DNA from: Diaphorobacter aerolatus
GTDB taxonomy: Bacteria > Pseudomonadota > Gammaproteobacteria > Burkholderiales > Burkholderiaceae_C
Reading direction: 5' to 3'
Length of the DNA: 64,000 nt
NCBI RefSeq assembly: GCF_014489535.1
Contig: NZ_CP060783.1
Location: 1,178,001-1,242,000, forward strand
The position numbers were made by a program, and so were the translations under genes. The notes under the pieces are model-generated. The model was not told the origin of the DNA, did not search any database, and was given only the letters and a program-made list of their open reading frames with translations. The stretch's first letter is position 1. Each line of letters starts with the position of its first letter. Below are positions 47,627-58,204 of this stretch, in pieces.

Positions 47627-48774
47627 GATGCGGCGACCTCGGCGCCCGCGTCCGCGCCATAGACGCGCAGCGCCTCGACGGGCCAGCGCAGACCGACACA
47701 ATCGCCGGCCATGACGTTGACGCGGCTCGGATCGGGCAGGCGCGCGCGCAGCTCGGTGCCGTCGGTCAGTTGCGCGACGCACAGCACTGTCGAGCCTCCG
47801 TAGATCACACCGTTCACGACGGCGCGAAGCGCTGCCGGATCATCGGGATCGGCGAGCGTGATCTGCTCGGGCCGCAATGCGCCGACCGCATCGCCACGCG
47901 CCACGATGTTTCCGACCAGCCCCTCGGCGCGCACCTCGGTGGGGTTCGCGCCGCCCGGCAGTTGCACCAGTGCGCCGCCCGGCAGCAGCGATTGCACCTC
48001 GACCGGCATGAAGTTGGTCTCGCCGATGAAGCCTGCGACGAAGCGTGTGCGCGGACGTTCGTACAGCGCCTTGGGCTCATCGAGTTGCTGGATGCGGCCC
48101 TGGCTGAGAATCGCCACGCGATCAGCCATCGTCAACGCCTCGCCCTGATCGTGCGTGACGAAGACCACGGTGATGCCGAGCTGGGACTGGAGCCGCTTGA
48201 TCTCCAGTTGCATCTCTTCGCGCAGATTCTTGTCGAGCGCACTCAGGGGCTCGTCCATCAACAGCACCTTGGGCCGGTAGACGATGGCGCGCGCCAGCGC
48301 CACGCGCTGCTGCTGTCCGCCCGACAACTGCGCCGGCATGCGGTCGCCATAACCTTCGAGGCGCACGGTGGCGAGCGCCTGCTCGGCCAGGCGCAGCCGT
48401 TCCGCCTTCGCCACGCCGCGCATCTTCAGGCCGAACGCCACGTTGTCGCGCACCGACAGATGCGGAAACAGCGTGTACTTCTGGAACACCATGCCCAGAT
48501 TGCGCTGGTTCGCGGGCAGATAGGTAACGTCCCGACCGTCGATGCTGATGCTGCCGGAATCGGGTAGCTCGAAACCGGCAATGCTCATCAAGATGGAAGT
48601 CTTGCCTGACCCGCTGGGTCCAAGCAGCGCCAGAAATTCACCGGGTCTGACGACCAGCGAGACATCATCCACGGCCCGCACGGAGCCGTAACGTTTCGCG
48701 AGATTCTTGATTTCAATGGCGCCGCCCGCAGTGGATGAGGTGTCGGCGTGTAGTGGGCTTGCTGCAAATACCAT
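47623..48774 (-). CDS. ABC transporter ATP-binding protein, PotA type
   Basis: A 383-residue ATPase; ATG 48774 is preferred to 48807 because GGGAG lies 9 bases upstream. Walker A is GPSGSGKTS, the signature is LSGGQQQRVALARA and Walker B is VLLMDEPLSALD with the switch His in FVTHDQGEA. A C-terminal TOBE domain (GALRPEQITLADPDD) is present, as in PotA, and often has a regulatory role. It energises import of the substrate of this operon. Confidence 0.93.
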   Translation of the reverse strand: MVFAASPLHADTSSTAGGAIEIKNLAKRYGSVRAVDDVSLVVRPGEFLALLGPSGSGKTSILMSIAGFELPDSGSISIDGRDVTYLPANQRNLGMVFQKYTLFPHLSVRDNVAFGLKMRGVAKAERLRLAEQALATVRLEGYGDRMPAQLSGGQQQRVALARAIVYRPKVLLMDEPLSALDKNLREEMQLEIKRLQSQLGITVVFVTHDQGEALTMADRVAILSQGRIQQLDEPKALYERPRTRFVAGFIGETNFMPVEVQSLLPGGALVQLPGGANPTEVRAEGLVGNIVARGDAVGALRPEQITLADPDDPAALRAVVNGVIYGGSTVLCVAQLTDGTELRARLPDPSRVNVMAGDCVGLRWPVEALRVYGADAGAEVAAS

Positions 48775-48819
48775 GCGCGTGTGCTCCCGTAATGCTGTGG
48801 GCTTCAACTGGCTCGCGCT

Positions 48820-50073
48820 TCAGCACTGGCCGTAACGCGAGGCCACGACCGCAAACGCGGAATCCGTGGCCTGCAATGCGAGGTCGATGTCCCGCTCGGT
48901 ATGCGCAAGCGAGAAAAACATGTTGTGGCAGGGGTGCAGATAGACCCCGTGGCGCAGCGTCTCGACGGTGAACGCGGCACCCTTTTTGAGACTCGCGTCG
49001 TCGTCGAAAAGAATCAAGGGCATTGCCGCGGGGCCGCTCTGGCGCACGGTCACCCGGTGGCTTGCGGACTGCGCGGCAATGCCATCGCGAAAACGCTGGC
49101 CCAGCCTTGCGATGTGCGAAACCACGTCGTCGCGTTGGGAAACCTCAAGCGTCGCGAGCCCCGCGGCCATGGCCACGCCACCCTGCCAGAACGAGCCCGT
49201 GGTGTAGATGCGCGTGGCCGCATCGCGCAGCGCCTCGACCCCGGTCACGGCAGCGAGTGCGTAGCCATTGGCAATCGACTTGCTCCAGGCGCTGAGGTCG
49301 GGACGCACGCCAACGGTTTCCCAGCTTCCGCCCGCGTGCACACGCAAACCGGCGCGCACCTCGTCGACGATCAGCGCGGCACCGGCTGCATCGCACAGTT
49401 CGCGGGCGCGGCGCGCAAATTCCGGCGTGGGCAGTTCCTGATCGACGCGAAGGTCGTGCTTGAAGGCGGAGCACACGATCGCGGCGAGATCGTTACCCGC
49501 CTGCTGCGCGGCGGCTTCCAGGCTCGCGACGTCGTTGTAGGTGTAGTGAATCAGGTGCGCGCGATCCTCCGGCGTGATACCGACCGGGATCGGCGTGCAC
49601 CACGGATCGGCACCGTGATAGGCCTTCTCGGCGACCAGCACCTTGCGCTTGCCGGTTGCGGCGCGCGCCACCATCAGGCAGACGGTTGTCGCGTCGGTGC
49701 CGTTCTTCTGAAACAGCGCCCAGTCGGCGTGCGCGGTCCGCTCGACGAAGCGTTCGGCCAGCTCGACAAATCGCGCCGTAGGCCCGTTCAGGCAATCGCC
49801 CTGAGCGTGCTGGCGACGAACCGCTTCTTCGACCTCCGGATGGTGATGACCGAGCAGGTTCGGACCCCAACTGCACATGAAGTCGATGTATTCGTTGCCA
49901 TCGACGTCCCAGAGATGACAGCCCTGCCCGCGCTCGAAGAACTGCGGATAGCCCGCCGGTAGCAAGGCCGCGTTGAGGTGACCGGTCATGCCCCCTGGCA
50001 CGACCCGCTTGGCGCGCTCACGCAGCGCGGTGTTTTGAAAACTCGGCCTGGAGTGGCTGACTTCTGACGACAT
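48820..50073 (-). CDS. Class III aminotransferase (HemL-like)
   Basis: A 417-residue PLP enzyme, first gene of the operon. Motifs: VPGGMTGHLN, DVDGNEYIDFMCSWGPNLLG, FQKNGTDATTVCLMVARAAT, LIVDEVRAGLR, which holds the PLP-ring Asp, and AWSKSIANGYALAAVTG, with the Schiff-base Lys. It belongs to the glutamate-1-semialdehyde/omega-aminotransferase group. In this operon a role in haem synthesis is unlikely; it more probably moves the amino group of an amine produced or imported by the pathway, giving an aldehyde or keto product. ATG 50073 has an AGAGG site. Confidence 0.9.
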   Translation of the reverse strand: MSSEVSHSRPSFQNTALRERAKRVVPGGMTGHLNAALLPAGYPQFFERGQGCHLWDVDGNEYIDFMCSWGPNLLGHHHPEVEEAVRRQHAQGDCLNGPTARFVELAERFVERTAHADWALFQKNGTDATTVCLMVARAATGKRKVLVAEKAYHGADPWCTPIPVGITPEDRAHLIHYTYNDVASLEAAAQQAGNDLAAIVCSAFKHDLRVDQELPTPEFARRARELCDAAGAALIVDEVRAGLRVHAGGSWETVGVRPDLSAWSKSIANGYALAAVTGVEALRDAATRIYTTGSFWQGGVAMAAGLATLEVSQRDDVVSHIARLGQRFRDGIAAQSASHRVTVRQSGPAAMPLILFDDDASLKKGAAFTVETLRHGVYLHPCHNMFFSLAHTERDIDLALQATDSAFAVVASRYGQC

Positions 50074-50380
50074 GTGAACCTCTGGTTTTCGATCAATTTG
50101 CTATACGATATATCATGTTTCATATCAAAAAAATGGTGAAAACCCGATGCGAAACCGTCGCGATATCTGTTAACGCGCGTTCAATATCTAACAAATACTA
50201 ACAATTGGAAATATAAAGAAAAACCCACGCCTGCGATAGGCCGCCGCCGTGCGGCCCCTCCGGGCGAATGGTTTGACACGCCGCCGCTGCTGACGATCAA
50301 TAGAGGCCGCGAGGCGCGACCACAGGGATGGCCGTGGCACTGCGGGAGACGGGCCGCGCTGACCCGCCCCTGTCTGGCGC
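50074..50380. other. Intergenic region upstream of the amidase operon
   Basis: Bases 50074-50220 are AT-rich and hold the operon promoter at 50100-50128. Bases 50220-50380 are GC-rich. Read leftward from the acyl-CoA ligase stop, they include a GGCCGC...GCGGCC-type hairpin (about 50239-50258) followed by a T-rich stretch, a possible terminator for that gene. No gene is visible. Confidence 0.5.
50100..50128 (-). promoter_or_regulatory. Promoter of the amidase operon with palindrome
   Basis: On the minus strand TTGATA (50128-50123) and TATAGC (50105-50100) are exactly 17 bases apart, ending 27 bases before the aminotransferase ATG. The palindrome GATATATC (50107-50114) lies in the spacer, a plausible operator for the operon's GntR protein. 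Confidence 0.55.
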
Positions 50381-52029
50381 TCAGGCGTCGATGGCCGACG
50401 CCGAGCCTGCCTGCTTGCGCAGCTCGAACTTCTGGATCTTGCCGGTGCTGGTCTTGGGCAGGTCGCCGAACACCACGGCGCGCGGGACCTTGTAACCCGC
50501 GAGGTGCTTCTTGCAGTGCGCGACGATGTCCTGCTCCGTCGTCATCGCTCCGGCCTTCAGCTCTACGAACGCGCACGGCGTCTCGCCCCACTTGGCGTCG
50601 GGCTTGGCAACCACCGCCGCCGCGAGCACGTCGGGATGGCGATACAGCACGTCCTCCACCTCGATGGACGAGATGTTCTCGCCACCCGAGATGATGATGT
50701 CCTTGCTGCGGTCCTTGATCTTGATGTAGCCGTCGGGATACTGCACGGCCAGATCGCCCGAATGAAACCAGCCGCCACGAAACGCCTCTTCGGTCGCCGC
50801 CGGGTTCTTCAGGTAGCCCTTCATGGCGATGTTGCCCTGGAACATGATCTCGCCCATGGTTTCGCCATCGTGCGGCACGGGCTTCATGGTTTCAGGATCG
50901 AGCACGGCGGCAGAACGCTGCAGGTGATAGCGCACCCCCTGGCGCGCGTTGAGCCGCGCGCGCTCGCCGATGTCAAGCTCGTCCCAGGCATCGTGCCTGG
51001 CGCAGACAGTCGCGGGACCATAGACCTCGGTGAGCCCGTAGACGTGCGTGATGTCGAAGCCCATGGCCTCCATGCCTTCGATCATCGCGGCGGGTGGCGC
51101 CGCCCCGCCACCATCGATTTCACGCCCGCCGGCACGCCCTCCTTCATGGCCGCTGGCGCGTTCACGAGCAGGCTCTGAACAATCGGCGCGCCGCAGTAAT
51201 GCGTGACGCCGTGGTCGCGGATCGCATCGAAGATCGCCTGCGCATCCACACGGCGCAGGCAGACGTTCACGGCCGCGCGCGCGGCCACGGTCCAGGGGAA
51301 GCACCAGCCGTTGCAGTGGAACATGGGCAGCGTCCACAGATAGACCGCATGCTTGGGCATGTCCCATTCGAGCACATTGCTGATCGCGTTGATCGTCGCT
51401 CCCCGATGGTGGTAGACCACTCCCTTGGGATTGCCGGTCGTGCCACTCGTGTAGTTGAGCGCAATCGCGTCCCACTCGTTGCCAGGCAACTGCCACGCGA
51501 AGCGGGCATCGCCCTTGGCGAGAAACTCCTCGTAGGTCTGCGTGCCGATGGCCTGCGAGGCCGCGCCGTAGAGTTCGTCGACCACATCGATCACGAGCAG
51601 CGGCGTCGTCAGCTTGCGCAGCGGCAGCGCCTTGGCGACGATGGGCGCAAACTCGGGATCGACGATCAGCACCCTGGCCTCGCCATGGTCGAGCATGAAG
51701 GCAATCGTCTCCGGATCGAGCCGCGTGTTGAGCGTGTTGAGCACCGCACCCGCCATCGGAATGCCGAAGTGCGCCTCCACCATCGGCGGCGTGTTGGGCA
51801 ACATCACGGCCACGGTGTCGTTCTTGCCGATGCCCGCCTTTTGCAGGCTGCTCGCCAATTGACGGCAGCGCGCATAGGTCTCACCCCAGGTGCGACGCAG
51901 GTCACCGTAGATGATGGCGGTCCTGTCCGGATAGATCTCAGCGGTGCGTTCGATGAAGGACAAGGGTGTCAGCGGCGCGTGATTGGCTTCGTTCTGATCC
52001 AGTTGCTGGTCGTAGATGCTGAGGGTCAC
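50381..52029 (-). CDS. AMP-forming acyl-CoA ligase (one frameshift)
   Basis: Two frames joined by one base in the CCCC run (GGGG on the coding strand) near 51097 give 549 residues. Motifs: LNYTSGTTGNPKGVVYHH (P-loop), HVYGLTEVYGP, DLAVQYPDGYIKIKDRSKDI and a C-terminal KTSTGKIQKFELR with the catalytic Lys. It activates a carboxylic acid to its CoA thioester, as in medium-chain or methylthiopropionate-type ligases; the substrate is not predictable. It is divergent from dnaG and separated from the amidase operon by its own end. Confidence 0.9.
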
Positions 52030-52172
52030 GTTGTCTCCTGTTCATTCGATGCAATCGGTCGGCCCCTGTGCGTGCCGAGGGGCGTTCCGTGATTACAGCA
52101 GAGGTCGCTGACGCCGGGCTGAGTGAAAACCACATGCGGGGAAACCGCCCGCGCTTGGGCGAAAATACCCCG

Positions 52173-54179
52173 GTGTCCATTCCACAGAACTTCATCCAGG
52201 ATCTTCTCTCGCGCACCGACGTCGTCGACGTGGTGGGCCACTACGTGCAACTCAAGAAGGCCGGCGCCAACTACATGGGCCTGTGCCCGTTTCACGGAGA
52301 GAAGTCGCCCTCTTTCAGCGTGAGCCCGTCCAAGCAGTTCTATCACTGCTTCGGCTGCGGCAAGAATGGCAATGCCATCGGGTTTCTGATGGACCACGCG
52401 GGTCTGGGCTTTCGCGATGCGGTGCAGGATCTCGCGCAAAAGGCCGGCATGCAGGTACCCGACGATGACAACAGCTCGCCCCAGGATCGCGAACGCGCGG
52501 CTGCCCAGCGCAAGAAGCAGGCAACCCTCAACGACGTGCTTGAGAAGGCCGGTGAATCCTGGCGCAAGCAGTTGCGCGAATCGCCACGCGCCATCGGCTA
52601 TTTCAAGAAGCGCGGCGTGTCCGGGCAGATCGCCAAGAAATACGGGCTGGGCTATGCGCCCGAGGGCTGGCGCAATCTCGCTAGCGTGTTTCCGAGCTAC
52701 GAGGACCCGCTGCTCGAGGAAAGCGGCCTGGTCATCGTCGGCGAGGAAGACGACAAGCGCTACGACCGTTTCCGCGACCGCGTGATGTTTCCGATCCGCA
52801 ATGTCAAGGGCGAATGCATAGGCTTCGGTGGCCGGGTTCTTGGCGACGACAAGCCGAAGTATCTGAACTCTCCCGAAACCGAGGTGTTCCACAAGGGGCG
52901 CGAGCTGTACGGGCTGTTCGAGGCGCGCAGCGCCATCCGCGAGGCCGGCTATGCGCTCGTCACCGAAGGCTATATGGACGTGGTCGCGCTTGCACAACTG
53001 GGATTTCCGAACGCCGTCGCAACGCTTGGCACGGCGTGCACGCCCGATCACGTGCACAAGCTGTTCCGCTTCACCGACACCGTGGTGTTCAGCTTCGACG
53101 GCGACGCCGCCGGACGCCGCGCGGCGCGCAAGGCGCTCGATGGCGCCCTGCCCTACGCAAGCGATACGCGCAGCGTGAAGTTCCTGTTCCTGCCAAGCGA
53201 GCACGATCCGGACAGCTTCGTGCGCGAATACGGCGGCGATGCGTTCGCCCGCCACGTGGGCGATGCCATGCCGCTCAGCCGCTTTCTGCTCGAGGCCTCG
53301 GGGGAAGGCTGCGACCTGGGCACGGCAGAGGGTCGCGCGCACATGCTCGCCAACGCAAGACCGCTGTGGAGCCTGCTGCCCGACGGCGCGCTCAAGCGGC
53401 AACTGCTGGCCGAACTCGGCGAACTCGGCCAATTGCCGGCCAACGATCTGAGCCAGCTTTGGGCGCAGGCGCCACAGCCGCAGGGACGCGGCGGATTCCG
53501 TCCGGCAGGTGGCGGCGCAGCGGGTGCGGAGGACGGCATGCCGTGGGACATCCCGGGCGAGCTGGCCCCGTGGGAGCGCGGCGGCGAGCCGTCGTTTGCG
53601 CCCCACGATGGATACCCCGCGGCGGGCGGCTATCCGTCATCGGCGCAAATGAAAAAGCCGTGGCGCGGCAACGGCACCTGGAAAAAACGCTGGGGCAAGG
53701 ACGCCGATCTGCCGCCACAGCCGCCGCTTGCGCGCGACGCGGTCGCCAAAAAGGAAGACCATGCCGTGCGGCTGATGCTGTCGCACATGGAGTTTCTCGA
53801 AGATCTGTCGCACGAAGACCACACCATGCTGTGCGATCTTCCCGCGCCCCACGGTCCGATCTTCGTCTGGATCGAAGGCCAGTTGCACGAACACGGCCCG
53901 CTCGCCTGGGCGGTATTGCAGGAATCGCTCACCGGCCACGAATACGAGACCAAGATGCGCAGGCTCATGACCGGCTCCCACGCCCAGACGGAGGGAGACG
54001 TTGCGGAGCTGCGCACCGAGCTACGGGACATTCTCAATCGCCTGCTGATCGACCATCTGCGGCGTCAGGAAAACGCGCTGATCCAGCTCGCGGGAAGCGA
54101 TCCCGCTGCGTTGACCAAATACAAAGAATTACAGAATCGTCGAATTGCTCTGGAAAACCCCAAGCTGTCAAGCTCTTGA
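52173..54179 (+). CDS. dnaG: DNA primase
   Basis: GTG 52173 (VSIPQNFIQDLLSR) is chosen by similarity to family N-termini; upstream in-frame codons encode nothing conserved. Product 668 residues. The CHC2 zinc finger is CPFHGEKSPSF...FHCFGCGKNG-like (CPFHGEKSPSFS, then YHCFGCGKNGNA). The TOPRIM centre has VTEGYMDVVAL and FSFDGDAAGRRAA, with the catalytic acids. After a Gly/Pro-rich linker the C-terminal helical domain would bind DnaB. It makes RNA primers at the replication fork. rpoD follows after 262 bases; rpsU is not in front as it is in many relatives. Confidence 0.95.
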   Translation: MSIPQNFIQDLLSRTDVVDVVGHYVQLKKAGANYMGLCPFHGEKSPSFSVSPSKQFYHCFGCGKNGNAIGFLMDHAGLGFRDAVQDLAQKAGMQVPDDDNSSPQDRERAAAQRKKQATLNDVLEKAGESWRKQLRESPRAIGYFKKRGVSGQIAKKYGLGYAPEGWRNLASVFPSYEDPLLEESGLVIVGEEDDKRYDRFRDRVMFPIRNVKGECIGFGGRVLGDDKPKYLNSPETEVFHKGRELYGLFEARSAIREAGYALVTEGYMDVVALAQLGFPNAVATLGTACTPDHVHKLFRFTDTVVFSFDGDAAGRRAARKALDGALPYASDTRSVKFLFLPSEHDPDSFVREYGGDAFARHVGDAMPLSRFLLEASGEGCDLGTAEGRAHMLANARPLWSLLPDGALKRQLLAELGELGQLPANDLSQLWAQAPQPQGRGGFRPAGGGAAGAEDGMPWDIPGELAPWERGGEPSFAPHDGYPAAGGYPSSAQMKKPWRGNGTWKKRWGKDADLPPQPPLARDAVAKKEDHAVRLMLSHMEFLEDLSHEDHTMLCDLPAPHGPIFVWIEGQLHEHGPLAWAVLQESLTGHEYETKMRRLMTGSHAQTEGDVAELRTELRDILNRLLIDHLRRQENALIQLAGSDPAALTKYKELQNRRIALENPKLSSS

Positions 54180-54200
54180 ATTGCCTGTAAAAGGTATAAT
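54173..54200 (+). promoter_or_regulatory. Possible rpoD promoter
   Basis: A perfect TATAAT lies at 54195-54200, 240 bases before the rpoD ATG. The best -35 at 16-base spacing is only CTCTTG; TTGAAT at 54176 is too close. The remaining leader to 54441 has no recognised gene. Confidence 0.4.
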
Positions 54201-54441
54201 TTAAGGCTTGTCGGCAAGAGCGACAGCAGCACCTCCGGATCAGGCGCCCGTGACAAACACGCACAACAGCCTACCCCACCGCAAGGACTGCACTCCAAAT
54301 GTTCGCCCAGACATCTTGCCAGCGAGGAATCAGTCCTCATCTGCGAAGGTAACGGTAACGTCCTTTGCCGTATTAGCCCGCGCCGGGATATGTGGCGCTT
54401 GCGTTTTCTTTGTGTGTTCGTTTTTGATCCCGAGGTAATTC

Positions 54442-56871
54442 ATGCCTGTTCAAAAGTCCGCGAAGCCGGCCAAGTCTGCGCCTGCCAAAAGCGCCGCTGC
54501 TAAGACCGCTGCGAAGACCGTTTCCAAAGTTGCCGTGAAATCCGCGACCAAGGTGCCCGCGAAGGCGCCGCCTGCCAAAAAGGCAGCGGCCAAGCCCGCC
54601 ACCAAGGCCGCAAAGAATGAAGAAATCAAGACCGTGCCTGCGAAGAAATCTGCCGCCTCCAAGGAAACCACCGAAGAATTGAAGAAAAAGCCCGCGCGCG
54701 CCGCTGCTGCTGCCGCTGCCGCCCCTGTTGCGGATGCTGGCGACGACGACACACCAAAGAAGCGCCCGGGTCGCCCGGCCAAGGCTGCCGCCGCTGCGGC
54801 TGAAGCCAAGGCGCCGGCCAAGCGTGGCCGCAAGCCCAAGGCCAAGGAAGACGAAGGCTCGGCCGATGACGCCGACCTGTCGGATATCGAGTCTGACCTC
54901 GAAGGCGAGCCGGAACCCGAAGTCGAACAGGTCGCTACGGTCGAGAAGGTCAAGCCACTGCGCATGAAGATCAGCAAGGCGAAGGAACGCGCCTTGATGA
55001 AGGAATTCGGCCTGGACGAAACCGTCCTGTCCGAAGAAGACATGGCCAAGCGCCGCTCGCAGCTCAAGAAGCTGATCACGCTCGGCAAGACGCGCGGCTA
55101 CCTCACGCAGGTCGAAATCTCCGATCACTTGCCCGACAAGCTGGTCGATGCCGAAACGATGGAAGTCGTGGTCACCATGTTGAACGACATGGGCGTGGCC
55201 GTGTACGAGCAGACTCCCGATGCGGAAACCCTGTTCCAGAACAACGTCACTCCCACGGCCACCACCGTCGAGGAAGCCGAAGAAGAAGCCGAAGCCGCCC
55301 TGTCCACCGTGGACTCGGAATTTGGCCGCACGACCGATCCGGTGCGCATGTACATGCGTGAAATGGGCACGGTCGAGCTGCTGACGCGCGAAGGCGAAAT
55401 CGAAATCGCCAAGCGCATCGAAGGCGGCCTGCAGGACATGATGGAGGCGATCTCCGCATCGCCCGCGACCATCGCCGAAATTCTGCAGATGGGTGAAGAA
55501 ATCCGCGAAGGCAAGGTCGTCATCTCGACCATCGTCGACGGTTTCTCCAATCCCAACGAAGCCGACGACTATGTGGCTGAAGAAGACTTCGACGAATTCG
55601 ACGAAGACGATGACGACGACGGCAAGGGCGGCTCCAAGGCGCTGACCAAGAAGCTCGAGGAGCTCAAAAACGAGGCGCTGAGCCGCTTCGACACGCTGCG
55701 CGGTCACTTCGAGAAGATGCACAAGGTCTACGACAAGGACGGCTACGGCGGCGCGACCTACATGAAGATCCAGCACGACATCTCGGCTGAACTCATGACC
55801 ATCCGCTTCACCGCCAAGACCATCGAGAAGCTGTGCGACATGCTGCGCGCCCAGGTGGACGACGTGCGCAAGAAGGAACGCGAACTGCGTCGCATCATCG
55901 TGGACAAGTGCGGCATGCCGCAGGAAACCTTCATCAAGGAATTTCCGCCCAATCTGCTGAACCTGCAATGGGTCGAAAAGCAGGCTTCCTCTGGCAAGCC
56001 CTGGAGCAACATCCTCGCGCGCAATATCCCGCCCGTGCAGGAGCTCCAGCAGCGCCTGATGGATCTGCAGGCCCGCGTGGTGGTGCCGCTCACCGAGCTC
56101 AAGGACATCAACAAGCGCATGAACGCAGGCGAAGCCGCGTCGCGCGATGCCAAGAAGGAGATGATCGAGGCCAACCTGCGCCTGGTGATCTCGATTGCCA
56201 AGAAGTACACGAACCGTGGCCTGCAATTCCTCGACCTGATCCAGGAAGGCAACATCGGTCTGATGAAGGCCGTGGACAAGTTCGAATACCGTCGCGGCTA
56301 CAAGTTCTCGACCTATGCGACGTGGTGGATCCGCCAGGCCATCACGCGCTCCATCGCCGACCAGGCGCGCACGATCCGCATCCCGGTGCACATGATCGAG
56401 ACCATCAACAAGATGAACCGCATCTCGCGCCAGCATCTGCAGGAGTTCGGCTTCGAGCCCGATGCGTCGATTCTCGCCGCGAAGATGGAAATTCCCGAGG
56501 ACAAGATCCGCAAGATCATGAAGATCGCCAAGGAGCCGATCTCGATGGAAACCCCCATCGGCGACGACGACGACAGCCATCTGGGCGACTTCATCGAGGA
56601 CAGCAACAACACCGCGCCGGTCGATGCAGCCATGCAAGCCGGGCTGCGCGATGTCGTCAAGGACATCCTCGACGGTCTCACGCCACGCGAAGCCAAGGTG
56701 CTGCGCATGCGCTTTGGTATTGAAATGTCCACCGACCACACGCTTGAAGAAGTGGGCAAGCAGTTCGACGTGACGCGCGAGCGCATCCGCCAGATCGAAG
56801 CCAAGGCGTTGCGCAAGCTCAAGCACCCGAGCCGCTCGGACAAGCTGCGCAGCTTCATCGATTCGCTGTAA
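54442..56871 (+). CDS. rpoD: RNA polymerase sigma-70 factor
   Basis: An 809-residue primary sigma factor behind a GAGGT site. Residues 1-140 are an Ala/Lys/Pro-rich, histone-like extension found in Burkholderiales. Region 1.1 follows ([20 protein letters not shown]). Region 1.2 begins near [20 protein letters not shown]. The non-conserved acidic insert has [14 protein letters not shown]. Region 2 is [20 protein letters not shown] then [20 protein letters not shown], which contacts the -10. Region 4 ends with [21 protein letters not shown] strong terminator follows. Confidence 0.97.
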   Translation: MPVQKSAKPAKSAPAKSAAAKTAAKTVSKVAVKSATKVPAKAPPAKKAAAKPATKAAKNEEIKTVPAKKSAASKETTEELKKKPARAAAAAAAAPVADAGDDDTPKKRPGRPAKAAAAAAEAKAPAKRGRKPKAKEDEGSADDADLSDIESDLEGEPEPEVEQVATVEKVKPLRMKISKAKERALMKEFGLDETVLSEEDMAKRRSQLKKLITLGKTRGYLTQVEISDHLPDKLVDAETMEVVVTMLNDMGVAVYEQTPDAETLFQNNVTPTATTVEEAEEEAEAALSTVDSEFGRTTDPVRMYMREMGTVELLTREGEIEIAKRIEGGLQDMMEAISASPATIAEILQMGEEIREGKVVISTIVDGFSNPNEADDYVAEEDFDEFDEDDDDDGKGGSKALTKKLEELKNEALSRFDTLRGHFEKMHKVYDKDGYGGATYMKIQHDISAELMTIRFTAKTIEKLCDMLRAQVDDVRKKERELRRIIVDKCGMPQETFIKEFPPNLLNLQWVEKQASSGKPWSNILARNIPPVQELQQRLMDLQARVVVPLTELKDINKRMNAGEAASRDAKKEMIEANLRLVISIAKKYTNRGLQFLDLIQEGNIGLMKAVDKFEYRRGYKFSTYATWWIRQAITRSIADQARTIRIPVHMIETINKMNRISRQHLQEFGFEPDASILAAKMEIPEDKIRKIMKIAKEPISMETPIGDDDDSHLGDFIEDSNNTAPVDAAMQAGLRDVVKDILDGLTPREAKVLRMRFGIEMSTDHTLEEVGKQFDVTRERIRQIEAKALRKLKHPSRSDKLRSFIDSL

Positions 56872-56931
56872 GCGCGTCAGGCGCAAGGGCTGCGACACCT
56901 CGCGGCTCTGTCGCTGCCTCTTTCTTCGATC

Positions 56932-56971
56932 AAGCCCCGTACCGCATCGCCGGCACGGGGCTTTTTCTTTT
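56932..56971 (+). terminator. Rho-independent terminator after rpoD
   Basis: AGCCCCGT at 56933-56940 pairs with ACGGGGCT at 56955-56962, followed by a T-rich tail to 56971. It ends the dnaG-rpoD transcript. Confidence 0.85.
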
Positions 56972-57112
56972 CGTCTTTGGCCGATCCTCGTGTCCGGGTT
57001 GCCATCCGCAAAAGCCGGGACGCGCTTGAGGCAGATGCGAGCGGGGTTTTGAGCGCCGTTGACGACAGCGTTGACGCTATATTCACCGCTGCCGTCACAC
57101 CAAGGACCATCC

Positions 57113-58068
57113 GTGCAAAACTCCAGCATTTCTCCGAACGCACAAGGCAGCCTCCTCTCCATCGCCGTCATGGGCGCGGGGCGGTGGGTTGCTACTTCGG
57201 CGCGATGCTCGCGCGCGCCGGGCACGAGGTCACGCTGATCGGTCGCCAGGCCCACGTGGAAGCGGTGCGCAAACAGGGGTTGCGCCTGCAGACCGCGACG
57301 GAAGACATCCACGTGCCAATGAATGCGAGCACCGAGGTGAGCGCCGTTCAGGGCGCGGACGTGGTGCTGTTCTGCGTGAAGTCCACCGACACGGAATCCG
57401 CCGCCGCGCAGATCAAGCCGTTTCTCGCACCGGGCACGCTCGTGCTCACGCTGCAAAACGGCGTGGACAACGACGAACGCGCGAGCGCGGTGCTCGGCCC
57501 TGATCGTCCGGTCGCGCCGGTCGTCGTCTATGTCGCCACCGCGATGGCAGGCCCCGGCCATGTGCGCCATTTCGGGCGCGGCGAGCTGGTGATTGCACCG
57601 ACACCCGCAAGCGACCGCGTGGCGCAGCAGTTTGCGAAGGCCGGTATTCCGACCCAGGTGTCGCACAACGTGCGCGGCGCGCTCTGGTCCAAGCTGATCA
57701 TCAACTGCGCCTACAACGCGCTGTCGGCGCTCACGCAGATGCCCTATGGCTGGCTGGTCGAGCAAGGCGGCGTGAATCCGCTGATCGACGACATCATCGA
57801 CGAATGCCTTGCCGTGGCTCGCGCCGATGGCATCGATCTGCCCGAGAAGCTGCGCGACACCGTCCATGGCCTGCCGCAGACCATGCCGGGCCAACTGTCC
57901 TCGACGGCGCAGGATCTCGCTCGACACAAGCCCACCGAGATCGATCACCTCAACGGATACGTGGTGCAGCGCGGCAAGGCGCACGGCGTTCCCACGCCGG
58001 TGAACAATACGCTGCTGGTGCTGGTGCAACTGGCACAGACACCCCGCAGCGCCACGCCTTCGCGCTGA
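57113..58068 (+). CDS. 2-dehydropantoate 2-reductase family protein (one frameshift)
   Basis: GTG 57113 follows AAGGA. The nucleotide-binding loop should read IAVMGAGAVGCYFGAMLAR, but the frame breaks in a GGGG run at about 57178; one added G restores 318 residues. The rest has VVLFCVKSTDTESAAAQIKP, the catalytic-Lys region NVRGALWSKLIINCAYNALS and a C-terminal LPEKLRDTVHGLPQT. It is a ketopantoate reductase-like NADPH enzyme. Several paralogues occur in these genomes, so I do not assign panE. Confidence 0.88.
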
Positions 58069-58100
58069 CGCAATACACCCTGTGGCAAAAGCTACCAAAC

Positions 58101-58128
58101 TTGTAGCAACATCGATTCCAAGTTATAT
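58101..58128 (+). promoter_or_regulatory. Possible promoter of the HxlR gene
   Basis: TTGTAG (58101-58106) and TTATAT (58123-58128) are 16 bases apart, about 77 bases before the HxlR ATG. Confidence 0.45.
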
Positions 58129-58204
58129 TGAGGCCGTTTTTGCCCAACGCCCAGCAACGATGCCTCTCGGGCGGCTTTCATTTCATGCGCAAGGAGAAGC
58201 CCTC

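Noticed and set aside
48820..50073. hemL (glutamate-1-semialdehyde aminomutase) as the name for the aminotransferase
   Set aside because: The fold family fits, but the catabolic operon context argues against haem synthesis.
54208..54438. A possible 76-residue leader peptide before rpoD
   Set aside because: No ATG or Shine-Dalgarno sequence, and composition not coding-like. Treated as the rpoD leader.
54373..58098. A 1241-codon open frame on the minus strand across rpoD and the reductase gene
   Set aside because: It is an antisense shadow of high-GC coding sequence; rpoD is unmistakable on the other strand and the antisense protein has no recognisable domain.
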